Source of the DNA: Akkermansia muciniphila
GTDB lineage: Bacteria; Verrucomicrobiota; Verrucomicrobiia; Limisphaerales; SXTU01
DNA length: 52,401 nt
NCBI GenBank assembly: GCA_945874145.1
Contig: CAMCFN010000025.1
Span: forward strand, 1 to 52,401
Direction of reading: 5' to 3'
Under the pieces are notes generated by a model, which did not search any database, was not told the DNA's origin, and worked only from the letters and a program-made list of their open reading frames with translations. The translations under genes were made by a program, and so were the position numbers. Below, piece by piece: positions 25,901 to 34,217 of this stretch. How positions within the stretch are numbered: the first letter of the stretch is position 1; each line of letters begins with the position of its first letter.

Positions 25901-28900
25901 CTGGTATGCGCGCCGCCCGCCCGCTGTGTTGCTCGAAGAAGAGCTCACGCCCGAGCGGCTGCGGGCGTTCCGCGCGGTCTTCCTCGTCCATCAACAAACG
26001 CCCTTCCCCGCGCCCGCCACCGCCGCGCTCGCCGCGTTCAGCGCGAGCGGCGGACGCGTCTTCAAGGACGCGGCCTCGGGCGCGGACCTGCCCGGCCAAG
26101 TCTTCTCCCTCGCGCCCGGAGAAGCCATCGGTCCCGCGTGGGACCCGAAGCAATACCGCGACACGCGCGACGCGCACTTCGTCGGCGTGCAGGCCGGTTA
26201 CGAAGCCGCCGCCCGCTCGCTCGACAAACTCTTGGCCCAGCTCCCGCCGCCGCGCGTGACCAGCGATTCGCACCACACGCTGCTCGCCACGCTCGCGGGC
26301 CGCGAGGTCGCCGTGGTCATGGCCGCGAACGACACGCACCCGCCGCCGGGCATTTACCACCCGTGGAACTTCTGGTCCGCCACGCTACTCGCGTCGGAGG
26401 GCCGGCTGTCCTTCGCGCAGGACTGCGTCGTTTACGACGTGCTCGCGGGCGGCCAAGAACTGCGGCCCACGCGCGGCGCGGACGGGCGCTTCACCTTGCC
26501 CGTCGCCTTCGACCGCGCAGCCGCGCGCCCGCTCGTCGTGCTGCCCGCCGCGTTGCGCGAGCTGCGGCTGACCCTGGCACCGCGCAGCGACCAGACGGAA
26601 CTGGCCGTGAGCGTGGAAGTGGTGGACGCGCGGCAACAGGTGCTCGCCGACGCGCTGCCGCTGGAGATTGCCCTGCTCGACGCAGCGGGGCGCAGCGTGG
26701 AAACCATTTACCGCGCGCTCGCCCCGGGCGAGCCGTGCCGGCTCGCGCTCCCCACCACGACCCGGCAAGAGCCTTGGCGTGTGCGCGTGCGCGAGCTCGT
26801 CTGCGGGCTCACCACCGAGCAGACCGTGCGGCCCCCGGCCCCGGTGCCCGCCGTGCTCCCCGCCACGCCCGTGCTGGTGGCGCGGCCGGCGGACGTGCGG
26901 CGTTTCCTCACGCCGCCCAAGCCGGCACCAGCCAGTCAGTCGGTGGAGTTCGATCCGTTGCAAGCCGTCGCCCTGCCGGAGGACGCCGCGCTGCCGCCGA
27001 AGACTTCCGCCCGCGTCGTCATTCTGCTCGACCGCCCGCAAGTCGTGGCCGGCGGCACCGCGCTCACGGAGCTTGCCACGCAGTTCGCCGCCCAGCTCCG
27101 CACGCGCGGGCTCGACGCGCGCGTCGAGGTCGTGGACCCGCTGGACATCGTCGAGCTGCCGTTGCGCTGGCAGCTCACGGCGCGGGACCGCGCGCAGCGC
27201 GAGGCCGTCGCTACGGGTCAACGCGTCGCCGCCGTCGCCTCGCTGGCCACGCGCTACTTTCAGGGCGAGAAGAAGCTGAACCAGCCCGACTACCTGCATC
27301 CCGACTCCGGCTACGCCGAGCCCGCCACGCGCCACCGCATCAGCGACCACGTCGTGCTGCTCGGCACGATGGCGGACAACCGTTACCTCGCGGACCTGCA
27401 CGCGACCGCAGGCCAGGCGGCCACCGAGCAAATCCCCGCTGCGGGCGGCGCGTTGGTGCAAGTGGTCTTTGATGCGTTCACCGCCGACCGCCACGCGCTC
27501 TCCGTGCAAGCGCCGGACCTTGCCGGGCTTCAGCGGGGCTTTGAAGCGGCGCTAGCCACGACGGCGTTTGCTCCCGCCGCGCCGCCCGCACCCGTCGCCA
27601 TCCTAGCCGGCAAGTCGAGCTCGGCGCAGCGCACCGCGTTGACCCTCGTGCGCGAGGACACGCTCGGCGCGAGCGTGTCGCCCATCGCCTTCACGCCGGA
27701 CGGCGGCGTGCTCGCGAGCGCGAACTTGCAGGCGAACACCTACTTCCAGTTCACCCCCGGCGCGCAGCTCGCGAAGGCTTGGCTCGGCAAATACGGCCTG
27801 CTCCCCGCCGCCAGCGGCAACGTCCTCTGGGCGCATCAGTGGTGGGGCGCGCCGGGCCAGCTCGACAAGCTCGTCCGCTGCGACGCGACCGCGCGGCCGC
27901 AGTGGGTCATGGAGGCACCACGCCACAGCGGCAGCTTCCAAGGCTGGCGGCACCCCGGCAGCACCGCGCTCCCGGACCGCGCGAGCGACGACCTATTCCT
28001 CGCCGGCCACGGCCGCCTCGCGCGCGTCAACGCCGCCGGCCAGATGCTCTGGCTGCACGACGACACCGCGGCGGCGGCGGACGTGCGCGCCTTCCGCTTC
28101 CGCCGCGACTTCATGCTGCACGACGTCAGCCCGGACGGGCGGCACCTGCTGGTCGCGGCGTTCGGCGTCGAGCCTTACAGCCACTTCGTCAGCCACTTCG
28201 TGCGCCCGGCCTTGCTGCTGTTCGAGGCGGCCACGGGCAAGCTGTTGTGGGAGAAAACCGGCGTGCTCATTGACCACTCGGCGTGTGCGTTCACCCCGGC
28301 GGGCGACCTGAGAATCCTCGCCGGCGACGCCACGCCCGAGCGGCGACGCCTGCTCCTGCTCGGCCTGGACGGGCGCGAAGAGTGGTCGCTCCCGCGTGCG
28401 GAAGGCACATCCGCCGCCGCGCTCACGGCGGACGGCAAACGCGTCATCGTGCGCCCCGAGGCCGCGCGCGACCGCAACCATCAGGTCATCGGCGAACCGC
28501 AGGGCTTGGCGGTGGTTGACCTCACGACGCAGCGCACCACGACCTTTCCGCTGACGGCACCCGTCTCGGCGTGGCGGCTGCTCCCGCGCTCCGGCCGCGT
28601 GCTGGTGAGCACGACCGACGGTCTGCTCACACTCTTCGAGAGCGACACGCGGCGGGTGTGGGAACGGCAGTTCACCGGGCCGGCCAGCCTGCTGGTGTCC
28701 GGGGATGAACAGCAGTTGGTCGTGGGGACGCCCGATGGTTTCCTCCGCTGGCTCGGACCGGACGGCACGCCGCGCCAGACCGCCGACCTCATGCCGCACA
28801 ACCGCGTGACCGACCTCGCCCGGTATGTGCGCGATTACACGCAAGCCCCCGTGGGCGTGCCGCAGATGGAGCCCGCGCCCGCGCCGCCGCCGACCATCGA

Positions 28901-29825
28901 GGCGCGCGGCCGGGGCGTCGTGAACTTCTCCCCGAACCTCCTCGCCGACCAGCACGCCACCGCCGCGTTGCTCGGCAAGCCCTTGACCGGGGAACACACG
29001 CTCACGGCGGAGCCCGTGGCCGGACGGACGCACGTCTTGTCCCTCGTGCAACGCGCGCCCGCCGCCGCGAACGCGCGCCTGCTCGTGCGCGTGACCGCCG
29101 CCGGACGCAAGGACCCGCTGTGCGAGGCCGAGCTGCCGTTGAGCGCGACGTGGGCGGAACGCACCGTCGCGTGGCCGGTGCCGGCGGGCACGGGGCGGCT
29201 GACGATTTCGCTGCGGCTGAACGGCCCGAGTGCGGCGGGCGCGGAAGTGCAGCGCGCCGGCTTGTTCGCCATGAAGTTCGCCTCCGGCAACTTGCTCGCC
29301 CAGCGCGGCCCCGCCGACCCGACGGCCCCGCCCGGCGCGTTGCTGGACGAGGCGCAGGCGAAGCCACCCACGCTGCGCTACTTCGCGCCGAACGATGTGG
29401 ACCTCGCCGCCCGCGCGCGCGGCGCGCCGCCGTTCCCCTGCACGCTGGAGCCAGCCACCCCCTTCGACGGGCGCGTGAGCGGGCAGCGCACTTCATGGAC
29501 CGGCAAACCGCTGACCGGCAGCACGCACGCGACGCTCGAAGTGAAGTTCGCCAAGCCGGTCAAGCTCGGCGCGCTCGCCATGCACGAGGACCCGACCTCC
29601 GCCGCGCATTACACGGACACTTACGCGCTGCTGGCCCGCGAGGCGAAGACGGGCCGGGCCGTGCAGCTCGGCAGCGTCGTGGGCAACCGCAATCCCTACA
29701 ACCTCTTCGTCTTCCCCGCCGTCGAGATCGAGTCGCTCACCTATCTGTGGCTGAAATCCCCCGACGGCCACGCGCGCGTGATGGAGCTGGAAGGCTACCG
29801 GGCAGAGCAGGATTTGTTGGAGTGA
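22926..29825 (+). CDS. Giant exported carbohydrate-active protein with GH-like barrel, beta-propeller and lectin-like end
   Basis: A 2299-residue protein. The start is the ATG giving a signal peptide (CRRLAVAAFLVAHMLSVVHA); the frame is open further upstream but only shadows the neighbouring gene. Visible order: beta-rich domains (about 40-640); a glycoside-hydrolase-like alpha/beta barrel region (about 660-950, with RLGLRYAPAYGWGMNG, LHLNWYPTAGGYW and LWALDFWAAGV); a beta-galactosidase-trimerisation/glutaminase-like alpha/beta domain (about 955-1080); beta-sandwiches; a GH67/GH20-N-like domain (about 1360-1540, LLGTMADNRYL); a PQQ/WD-like beta-propeller (about 1585-1960); and C-terminal beta domains ending in a discoidin-like fold (from about 2190). 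Probably periplasmic or surface glycan breakdown with the neighbouring dehydratase. GC content is very high. Domain calls are by eye. Confidence 0.7.
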   Translation: MIPSAHPAPCRRLAVAAFLVAHMLSVVHAAGQEVRLIAADVPAAPPVSTRVDFRRAADGGLIATQWLAGVTLGGQALFPVTSQGALLPKAPDVSLPAGKAKLAKEADDLLKELDPALAKGGPTITNPVDLVDALYRGQKLSLGRPVGPQRNRASVAFASPAAGELVEPGGLVVAPGARRLDVPCFPLSITAVQAGRDGQPISFTPRLLWKGRDLLADCLFEHSPDLPLGDTGDRKSATLEEWLAATRGGERPFRRLTIYLPALADAKSPPYELNGHPLRLSPEGVTLAAAPANATTALRRTDKFALELVLPAPTPDTRVPVPVLTALGPGWSGPTDDMLWLRRDATALTVTINRADGRALTLRPELPLSLAEADRWHLAVLVMGGRAPEDLPAAHVLALPRSPQPNTDTLEFRLASAGPGGPLPLPKSLTLHVRAGYPLPPGATNFSALACEQAAPGLYRAPRGQLASGPVSAELLLGSSPSPTFPLVLTDAATLGAATLTTHHNRCDYYRGEEVQLAVIVRALKALPATAARLTLRHESGEAFPLGEISLAAPAGQPRTFFVKLPTARWQLGRHELHLAAPGLLAYAHAVTLYSATPASTFALPSWMPASFSGPPRVGGETIANLLLDQAPSKFLAPHELAAFTAQPVAPHALRAWFAHDALLPAPEKTATYDADTEREMAVAMRLGLRYAPAYGWGMNGQEAAWNPKHSLPEDLARMQRLSSLVTQRHRDFGNFAGLHLNWYPTAGGYWEDHPPTDGHATARAARLAAELAQLQTNSAARPGLTELDRAVQAHHYRVGALPRAYRAWTEQTSRLLPGLAEHALSEDVAQPGLSPQTPVASSFLPVSWFNQSAYYPSVYFATLPAATVHAYTDYGFSPFQHLWALDFWAAGVGAKPKWLTSMSNGRDLMLQQALLAVGRGAAGVDLHGDDPAAAKLLARLLTAYGPMFRRLTPESDVAIVTSLRQQFADSKLVGRWMGYTGGSYFDLYTKLWYARRPPAVLLEEELTPERLRAFRAVFLVHQQTPFPAPATAALAAFSASGGRVFKDAASGADLPGQVFSLAPGEAIGPAWDPKQYRDTRDAHFVGVQAGYEAAARSLDKLLAQLPPPRVTSDSHHTLLATLAGREVAVVMAANDTHPPPGIYHPWNFWSATLLASEGRLSFAQDCVVYDVLAGGQELRPTRGADGRFTLPVAFDRAAARPLVVLPAALRELRLTLAPRSDQTELAVSVEVVDARQQVLADALPLEIALLDAAGRSVETIYRALAPGEPCRLALPTTTRQEPWRVRVRELVCGLTTEQTVRPPAPVPAVLPATPVLVARPADVRRFLTPPKPAPASQSVEFDPLQAVALPEDAALPPKTSARVVILLDRPQVVAGGTALTELATQFAAQLRTRGLDARVEVVDPLDIVELPLRWQLTARDRAQREAVATGQRVAAVASLATRYFQGEKKLNQPDYLHPDSGYAEPATRHRISDHVVLLGTMADNRYLADLHATAGQAATEQIPAAGGALVQVVFDAFTADRHALSVQAPDLAGLQRGFEAALATTAFAPAAPPAPVAILAGKSSSAQRTALTLVREDTLGASVSPIAFTPDGGVLASANLQANTYFQFTPGAQLAKAWLGKYGLLPAASGNVLWAHQWWGAPGQLDKLVRCDATARPQWVMEAPRHSGSFQGWRHPGSTALPDRASDDLFLAGHGRLARVNAAGQMLWLHDDTAAAADVRAFRFRRDFMLHDVSPDGRHLLVAAFGVEPYSHFVSHFVRPALLLFEAATGKLLWEKTGVLIDHSACAFTPAGDLRILAGDATPERRRLLLLGLDGREEWSLPRAEGTSAAALTADGKRVIVRPEAARDRNHQVIGEPQGLAVVDLTTQRTTTFPLTAPVSAWRLLPRSGRVLVSTTDGLLTLFESDTRRVWERQFTGPASLLVSGDEQQLVVGTPDGFLRWLGPDGTPRQTADLMPHNRVTDLARYVRDYTQAPVGVPQMEPAPAPPPTIEARGRGVVNFSPNLLADQHATAALLGKPLTGEHTLTAEPVAGRTHVLSLVQRAPAAANARLLVRVTAAGRKDPLCEAELPLSATWAERTVAWPVPAGTGRLTISLRLNGPSAAGAEVQRAGLFAMKFASGNLLAQRGPADPTAPPGALLDEAQAKPPTLRYFAPNDVDLAARARGAPPFPCTLEPATPFDGRVSGQRTSWTGKPLTGSTHATLEVKFAKPVKLGALAMHEDPTSAAHYTDTYALLAREAKTGRAVQLGSVVGNRNPYNLFVFPAVEIESLTYLWLKSPDGHARVMELEGYRAEQDLLE

Positions 29826-29971
29826 TGTCCGTCGAGCGCGACGACCTTTCGACTCCGCTGTGACGCCCATGCCCCGGCGGTGGCAACACCCCAGAACTAC
29901 CCCAGCCAGTGGCTCAAGTGGCTCGGCACAACGGCGACGTAATCAAACGCCACGCCCGGCCTGCCCAGCCC

Positions 29972-30070
29972 GGCGAAATCCACGAGCAAATCCTCGTCGG
30001 CAAGGTGCTCGATTTCCTCCAGCTCCAGGCCAACGTCGAGGAAGTCCCGGCCAGCGCCCCGGCGGCCTGA
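29972..30070 (+). pseudogene. 3' fragment of a second tig gene
   Basis: 33 codons ending in TGA encode GEIHEQILVGKVLDF and so on, matching the trigger factor C-terminus (from codon 408 of tig, 20690 onward). Nearly all base differences are silent or conservative (Ile to Leu, His to Asn), so this piece diverged while still selected as part of a full gene. No start or upstream tig sequence remains. The 146 bases before it (29826-29971) hold nothing recognisable. Confidence 0.85.
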
Positions 30071-30100
30071 AGCTCCGGTAGCAACCCAACTTAAAACGCA

Positions 30101-30125
30101 AAGCGGCGGTCATTGACCGCCGCTT
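30101..30125. terminator. Hairpin terminator, copy B
   Basis: Arms AAGCGGCGGTCA and TGACCGCCGCTT (30101-30112 with 30114-30125) followed by TTGCTTTTG. It is homologous to the terminator at 20824-20849, but the inner bases have changed in a compensatory way, so the stem is kept. Confidence 0.85.
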
Positions 30126-30163
30126 TTGCTTTTGTAGGAGCCGCCGCGAGGGGTTGTCGATGA

Positions 30164-30907
30164 TTACTCCTGCAACGCCGCCAGCACCTCCGGGTCCCGC
30201 ACATCCACCCAGCGACCGGCGATTTGCTGCCCCGCCATCTGGTGCCCCGCTGCGAGCATCGCGGTCAGTGCATCTGTCAGCTCGAATTCGCCGCGCGGGG
30301 ACTTTTCCAGCCGCGCCGTGAACTCGAAGAGCACCGGCTCGAACAGGTAAATGCCCGCGTTATACCAAGCGGTCTCGCCCGGCTTCAGCCAGCCCTGCGC
30401 CTGGAGTTCAGCGAGCTGCGCCACACTGGGCTTCTCCACGAGATGCTTCAGGCAGAAGGCCGAGTTGAAGAAGAACAACCCGCCCTTGGTCACGTCCTCG
30501 CTGCCCGTCACCGTCACGAGACCGGCGAACTTCCCTTCGTGCCAGCGCTTCAGCATCGCCGCGTATGTCTCCGGCTTCACCAGGATGTCGCCGTAAGTCA
30601 GCAGGAACGGCTCGCTGCCCGCGAAGGCCTTGGCCAGCTCCGGCGCCTTGCCCGTCCCATCCTGCACGACCTGTCGCACGTAGCTTATGCGCGCGCCAAA
30701 CTTGGCACCGTCGCCGAAGAACTCCTCCACCACCTCCGCGTGCCAGCCGGTGACGATGCAAAACTCCCGGATGCCCACGCTCAACAGCCCCTCGACGATG
30801 TGCTGGAGAATGGGCTTGCCCTGCACCTTGAGCATGGGCTTGGGGATTTCGTTGGTGAGGTCGCGCATGCGCGTGCCTTTGCCGGCGGCGAGGATGACAG
30901 CTTTCAT
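30164..30907 (-). CDS. NDP-sugar nucleotidyltransferase (copy B)
   Basis: A 247-residue paralogue of the enzyme at 20901-21644, with the same G-x-G-T-R nucleotide loop, TYGDILV metal-site motif and C-terminal GRWVDVRDPEVL. About 18 residues differ, none in the visible catalytic motifs, so it should be active. The start is the internal ATG matching copy A; the frame runs 43 codons further upstream but without similarity to copy A. Changes cluster in residues 150-225 (for example Asp-Ala to Asn-Ser, Arg to Trp), near the sugar-binding side, so the sugar preference could differ. Confidence 0.85.
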   Translation of the reverse strand: MKAVILAAGKGTRMRDLTNEIPKPMLKVQGKPILQHIVEGLLSVGIREFCIVTGWHAEVVEEFFGDGAKFGARISYVRQVVQDGTGKAPELAKAFAGSEPFLLTYGDILVKPETYAAMLKRWHEGKFAGLVTVTGSEDVTKGGLFFFNSAFCLKHLVEKPSVAQLAELQAQGWLKPGETAWYNAGIYLFEPVLFEFTARLEKSPRGEFELTDALTAMLAAGHQMAGQQIAGRWVDVRDPEVLAALQE

Positions 30908-31061
30908 TTCAGGTAAGTTTGTTTGCCGGCGGATTGTCCGCGAAGTCGCGTGCCTTTTCCAGACTGCACGGGCGAAAAGTTGCCGCGCACTTGTAGCTAC
31001 AGGCTGGTTCGAGTGCCACCCAATCCGCCTCCTCACGTCGGCGGCTACATGGGTGGCGTTG

Positions 31062-33551
31062 CTATTTCTTTACGGGTGGCGGAACGGGAACTGGCGCCGG
31101 CGCTGCGGGAGCTGCAGGGACCGGAGCCGGGTTGGACGTGGGCGGTGGCACAGTGCGCGGCACAGCGGGGAAGGCCCCGTAGGACTTGTTGCCCACGGTG
31201 TCCGTCGGGCCGGAGAAGTGGGGGCCTCCAGCGGCCACGTAGCCCATGCTGCGGCCCAGTTGCCCCGGCCCGACCCAGAACGAGTAGAGGCTCGCGTTTT
31301 TGAGGTGGAAGCGGATGCGCACAGTGCGGCCTGCGAGCATGGAGAGGTCTTGAATCCCGTTCTGCCAGTTCACTCCCATGAGGGTTTGATCGCCGTTCAT
31401 GGCGTTGGATTTGTCCACCGTGAAGGGTTGCGTCTGTTCTTTGGTATCGTTCTTCGTGACGGTGATGGGGCGTCCGTCCGGGTGCAAAATCTCGATCCGC
31501 AAGGAGCCGTCGGGTGCGTTGGTCTTCATGTTTACGAACATGAAGCGGGCATTGAACTTCACCGGGCGGGTCGTCAGCACCGCACCTTCCGGCCCCGCGT
31601 CCATGGAGCAGAAACCATCGCGGCGCAGGAACGCCAAGCCCATCGCGCCGCCCGCGTCGCGCTTGTCCGGTGCCCCACCGCGGCCGCTGAAGTAAAACCA
31701 GAGGTTCCGCCCGTTGACCAGAAAGCCACCGCCGGCGGACTGCACATTGCCCCAGTTCCAGTCGCCCTGCTTCTCGGAGACATCAATGAGCGGACGGCGA
31801 TCCGGGCGGTCCCAGTGGTAGCCGTCCCGGCTGAAACCGAGCCAGATGGAGTTGGGCTTGGGCCGGCCGGCTGGAATGTTTTTGTCCCCGCGCCAAATGG
31901 TGAAGAGGCCGACCATCAGGCTCTCGTAAGGCGTGGCGTCGAGGTTGTAGAGCTGCGGCGTCACCTGCAAATCCGGGCGCATCGGATCGAGGCGGTCCGC
32001 CCCCACCCACATCGTCGGCTCGGTGATGTCCTTCCAGTGCGGCCCGGCCAGCAGATCCTTCACCTCCCAATAACTGCGGGCGCGCGGCTCACCCCATTTG
32101 TCGCGCAGGCTGTAAACCCACACGTTGCGGAACGGGTTGTAAAAGACCGTGCTCCGGTCGCCAACACCGCCCGTGCGCAGTGCCGGGGCTCCCCAATGAA
32201 CTCCATCCGGCGAGAAGTGCAGGGTCAGGCCAAAGGCTCGGTTTTGTCCGTGCGAGCGCCACATTTTGTAGCGGCGGGTGGCGTCGAGATCGTTCTGGTC
32301 CAGCCACACCGTGGAGGAGTCACGCGGGTCGGTCTGCACGAGGTTGCTGCCGGCCTGCACATCGAAGTGCGGCTTCTCCCAATCAAGTCCGTTGGTGGAA
32401 AGCGCCAGCGCCGTGCCGCGCGCATAGCCGGCCATATACCAGGCGGCGAACACGGACTGCATGCGGAACAGTTCGCGCGGAAACACGTCTTCCAGCAGCC
32501 AGCGGTTGAGGCGTTCCACCGTGCTGCCTTTGGGGGACCGGGCGAGCAGCAGCATCGTGCGATCTTGCAGACGCACCCCGGTGAAGCGGTCGTGGGTGTG
32601 CAGCAGCGGACCGGCGATGAGCTTGTTCAATTCGGCTGCGAGCATGGCGCGCATCGGCTCGTGCAGCGCGGCATTCGTCGCATTGAAGGTCGGCAGCTTG
32701 GCGCGGGTTTCAGCGGAGAGCTGGGCGTTGAGATACTGCAAGACGGCATTGGTGCCGGGTGTCTTGAGCTTCTCCGCCAGCGCCGCCACATCCTGAAGCT
32801 CGGCTGGCTGGAAGGCGGGCCGCGAGATCGGGTTGAGCGGGTCCAGCCATACGCCATCGCTGAAGGGCATGGCCATCGGGGCCTTGCCGGCGGTTTCCCA
32901 TGCCTGCTCGGGCTTGAGCACGGGGTTGTTCGAGTAGAGCGTAGCGGAGTGCCATGTGCGTTTCGTGGTGTTGCTCTCGATGAGGAAATTGTCCACGAAC
33001 AACTGCCGACCCAAGGTGATGTCGATGACCGGTGGTGGGTTGCTCAGATAGGGCACGGGCATCGGCTCCCCGGGCTGGTATTCGCCCTTGGGCGGCCAGA
33101 CCGCTGGCAGGACGATCCCGTTGTAAAGTGTCTCGCCGGAGGGTTGGGGCGGGGCCACTGGCGCGGTTGGGGTTTTGGCCGGTGTGCTCAACAGCGCGGG
33201 CGGGGTGGGGCCGGTGGCGGTGGCGGCCACCTGATTCGTCATTTTGAAAATCGCATTGGACTGTGCTGTCGTGAGCCCGGTCCCGGCGGGCAGTGTCGCC
33301 GAGGGCAGCGCCAGCGGAGCAGGGGTGGTTGCCGCCGGGACTACGGTTCCGGTCGGTGGAGCGGGCTTGCCGGCGGAGCGGAAAGAATTGGCGTTGGCCG
33401 CCGCCCAGCCCACTACGCCGCCCGCCGCGACCGCGAGCACAAGCCAGAGCCAAGGAATGGCCGCCGGGGGCGTTGCTGGTGCCGGGGTTACCGCCGCTGC
33501 TGGCGCAGGTGCGGCGGCGGTTGAATGCTTGGGCTGCTTCTTTTTCGGCAT
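31062..33551 (-). CDS. Membrane-anchored GH32/GH43-like five-bladed propeller protein
   Basis: An 829-residue protein. After a Lys-rich start and Ala/Pro linker, one transmembrane helix (about 32-52, PWLWLVLAVAAGGVVGWAAA) anchors it, with the bulk probably periplasmic. From about residue 155, LGRQLFVDNFLIE is followed by repeated blade motifs such as LALSTNGLDWEKP, LHFSPDGVHWGAP and LGFSRDGYHWDRP, the 'S-x-D-G-x-x-W' pattern of GH32/43/DUF-type propellers. An unusual helical insert (about 240-385) separates the first blade from the rest. The C-terminus is a beta-sandwich plus Pro/Val/Ala tail. Likely a glycan-degrading or binding protein; catalytic residues were not identified. The start is placed at the ATG before PKKKQ. 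Confidence 0.65.
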   Translation of the reverse strand: MPKKKQPKHSTAAAPAPAAAVTPAPATPPAAIPWLWLVLAVAAGGVVGWAAANANSFRSAGKPAPPTGTVVPAATTPAPLALPSATLPAGTGLTTAQSNAIFKMTNQVAATATGPTPPALLSTPAKTPTAPVAPPQPSGETLYNGIVLPAVWPPKGEYQPGEPMPVPYLSNPPPVIDITLGRQLFVDNFLIESNTTKRTWHSATLYSNNPVLKPEQAWETAGKAPMAMPFSDGVWLDPLNPISRPAFQPAELQDVAALAEKLKTPGTNAVLQYLNAQLSAETRAKLPTFNATNAALHEPMRAMLAAELNKLIAGPLLHTHDRFTGVRLQDRTMLLLARSPKGSTVERLNRWLLEDVFPRELFRMQSVFAAWYMAGYARGTALALSTNGLDWEKPHFDVQAGSNLVQTDPRDSSTVWLDQNDLDATRRYKMWRSHGQNRAFGLTLHFSPDGVHWGAPALRTGGVGDRSTVFYNPFRNVWVYSLRDKWGEPRARSYWEVKDLLAGPHWKDITEPTMWVGADRLDPMRPDLQVTPQLYNLDATPYESLMVGLFTIWRGDKNIPAGRPKPNSIWLGFSRDGYHWDRPDRRPLIDVSEKQGDWNWGNVQSAGGGFLVNGRNLWFYFSGRGGAPDKRDAGGAMGLAFLRRDGFCSMDAGPEGAVLTTRPVKFNARFMFVNMKTNAPDGSLRIEILHPDGRPITVTKNDTKEQTQPFTVDKSNAMNGDQTLMGVNWQNGIQDLSMLAGRTVRIRFHLKNASLYSFWVGPGQLGRSMGYVAAGGPHFSGPTDTVGNKSYGAFPAVPRTVPPPTSNPAPVPAAPAAPAPVPVPPPVKK

Positions 33552-33695
33552 GGCATGATTAAGCCAAACCACACGTGAGAAGCCATCCGTTTTTCACCGG
33601 AGCCGCTGCTTTTGGGGCAGTGCCGGGTGTGCTGCCAGAAGCGAACCCGTGCCCACAATGGAGTGACGCAACAGGCGTAGTCCCGTTTACCCCGG

Positions 33696-34214
33696 TCAGG
33701 GCTTGGTAGTGGCCGGAACGAGTGTTGGAGACGCGTTGGTGGCTGCGGAGTCGGACCCGGTCAGGGGCTTTTGCTTGGCCTTGGCCGGCGGGCTGTTGGT
33801 GCCGGTGGGGCGCTTTTCCTTGCGATCCGGGTCTTGCTTCTTCGGAGTCCGGGAGAGTTTCAGCTCGGCATCATACTTCTTGAGCTGTTCCGGCGTGAGC
33901 TGGGCGCGGATCTTTTCGCCCACGGTCCGGACTTCCTCTTTCATCTTCACGGCCACCGGATCCCAGTAGGGCTTTGTGCGCTGGTTGCTCTCGCGGAGAA
34001 TCTGGCCGATGTGATCGTGCTGTTCCGGCGTGAGCGCGAGCTGCTTGTCGAGGTGGTTCAGAAACTCGGCGCGCTGAATCTGGCTGTAGGTGAGTGACGG
34101 CGGCGGCTTGGCGGCGCGGTGCGGCCGTTCAACCAGCGTGGTCACCAGTGCCCCGGTCACCACTCCGGTCCCGTAAATCAGGACCGTGGCCAGAATGAAC
34201 TTCCATGGATTCAC
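33696..34214 (-). CDS. Membrane-anchored Spy/zinc-resistance-like periplasmic protein
   Basis: A 172-residue protein with an N-terminal membrane segment (FILATVLIYGTGVVTGALVTTLV, first 20 residues of it at about 5-24). A helical region follows with QLALTPEQHDHIGQIL (about 58-73) and AQLTPEQLKKYDAEL (about 105-119). Repeated L-T-x-x-Q motifs are the hallmark of the Spy/CpxP/ZraP and heavy-metal-resistance families. The C-terminus is Lys/Pro/Thr-rich and low complexity. It is the third gene of the ECF-sigma operon, three bases after the previous stop. It probably acts as an envelope-stress sensor or chaperone for this sigma system (inference). Confidence 0.65.
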   Translation of the reverse strand: MNPWKFILATVLIYGTGVVTGALVTTLVERPHRAAKPPPSLTYSQIQRAEFLNHLDKQLALTPEQHDHIGQILRESNQRTKPYWDPVAVKMKEEVRTVGEKIRAQLTPEQLKKYDAELKLSRTPKKQDPDRKEKRPTGTNSPPAKAKQKPLTGSDSAATNASPTLVPATTKP

Positions 34215-34217
34215 GGG

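Larger units (their letters stand above)
29972..30919. repeat. Segmental duplication, copy B
   Basis: The partner of 20690-21656 in the same order and orientation. Bases 30788-30919 are identical to copy A at 21525-21656. Confidence 0.9.

Noticed and set aside
24893..27472. An 859-codon plus-strand frame inside the giant gene
   Set aside because: Arg/Pro/Ala-rich shadow in another frame of a very GC-rich gene; it has no start signals or domains.
30687..33524. A 945-codon plus-strand open frame
   Set aside because: It is antisense to the propeller protein and to the nucleotidyltransferase copy B, both well supported by motifs.
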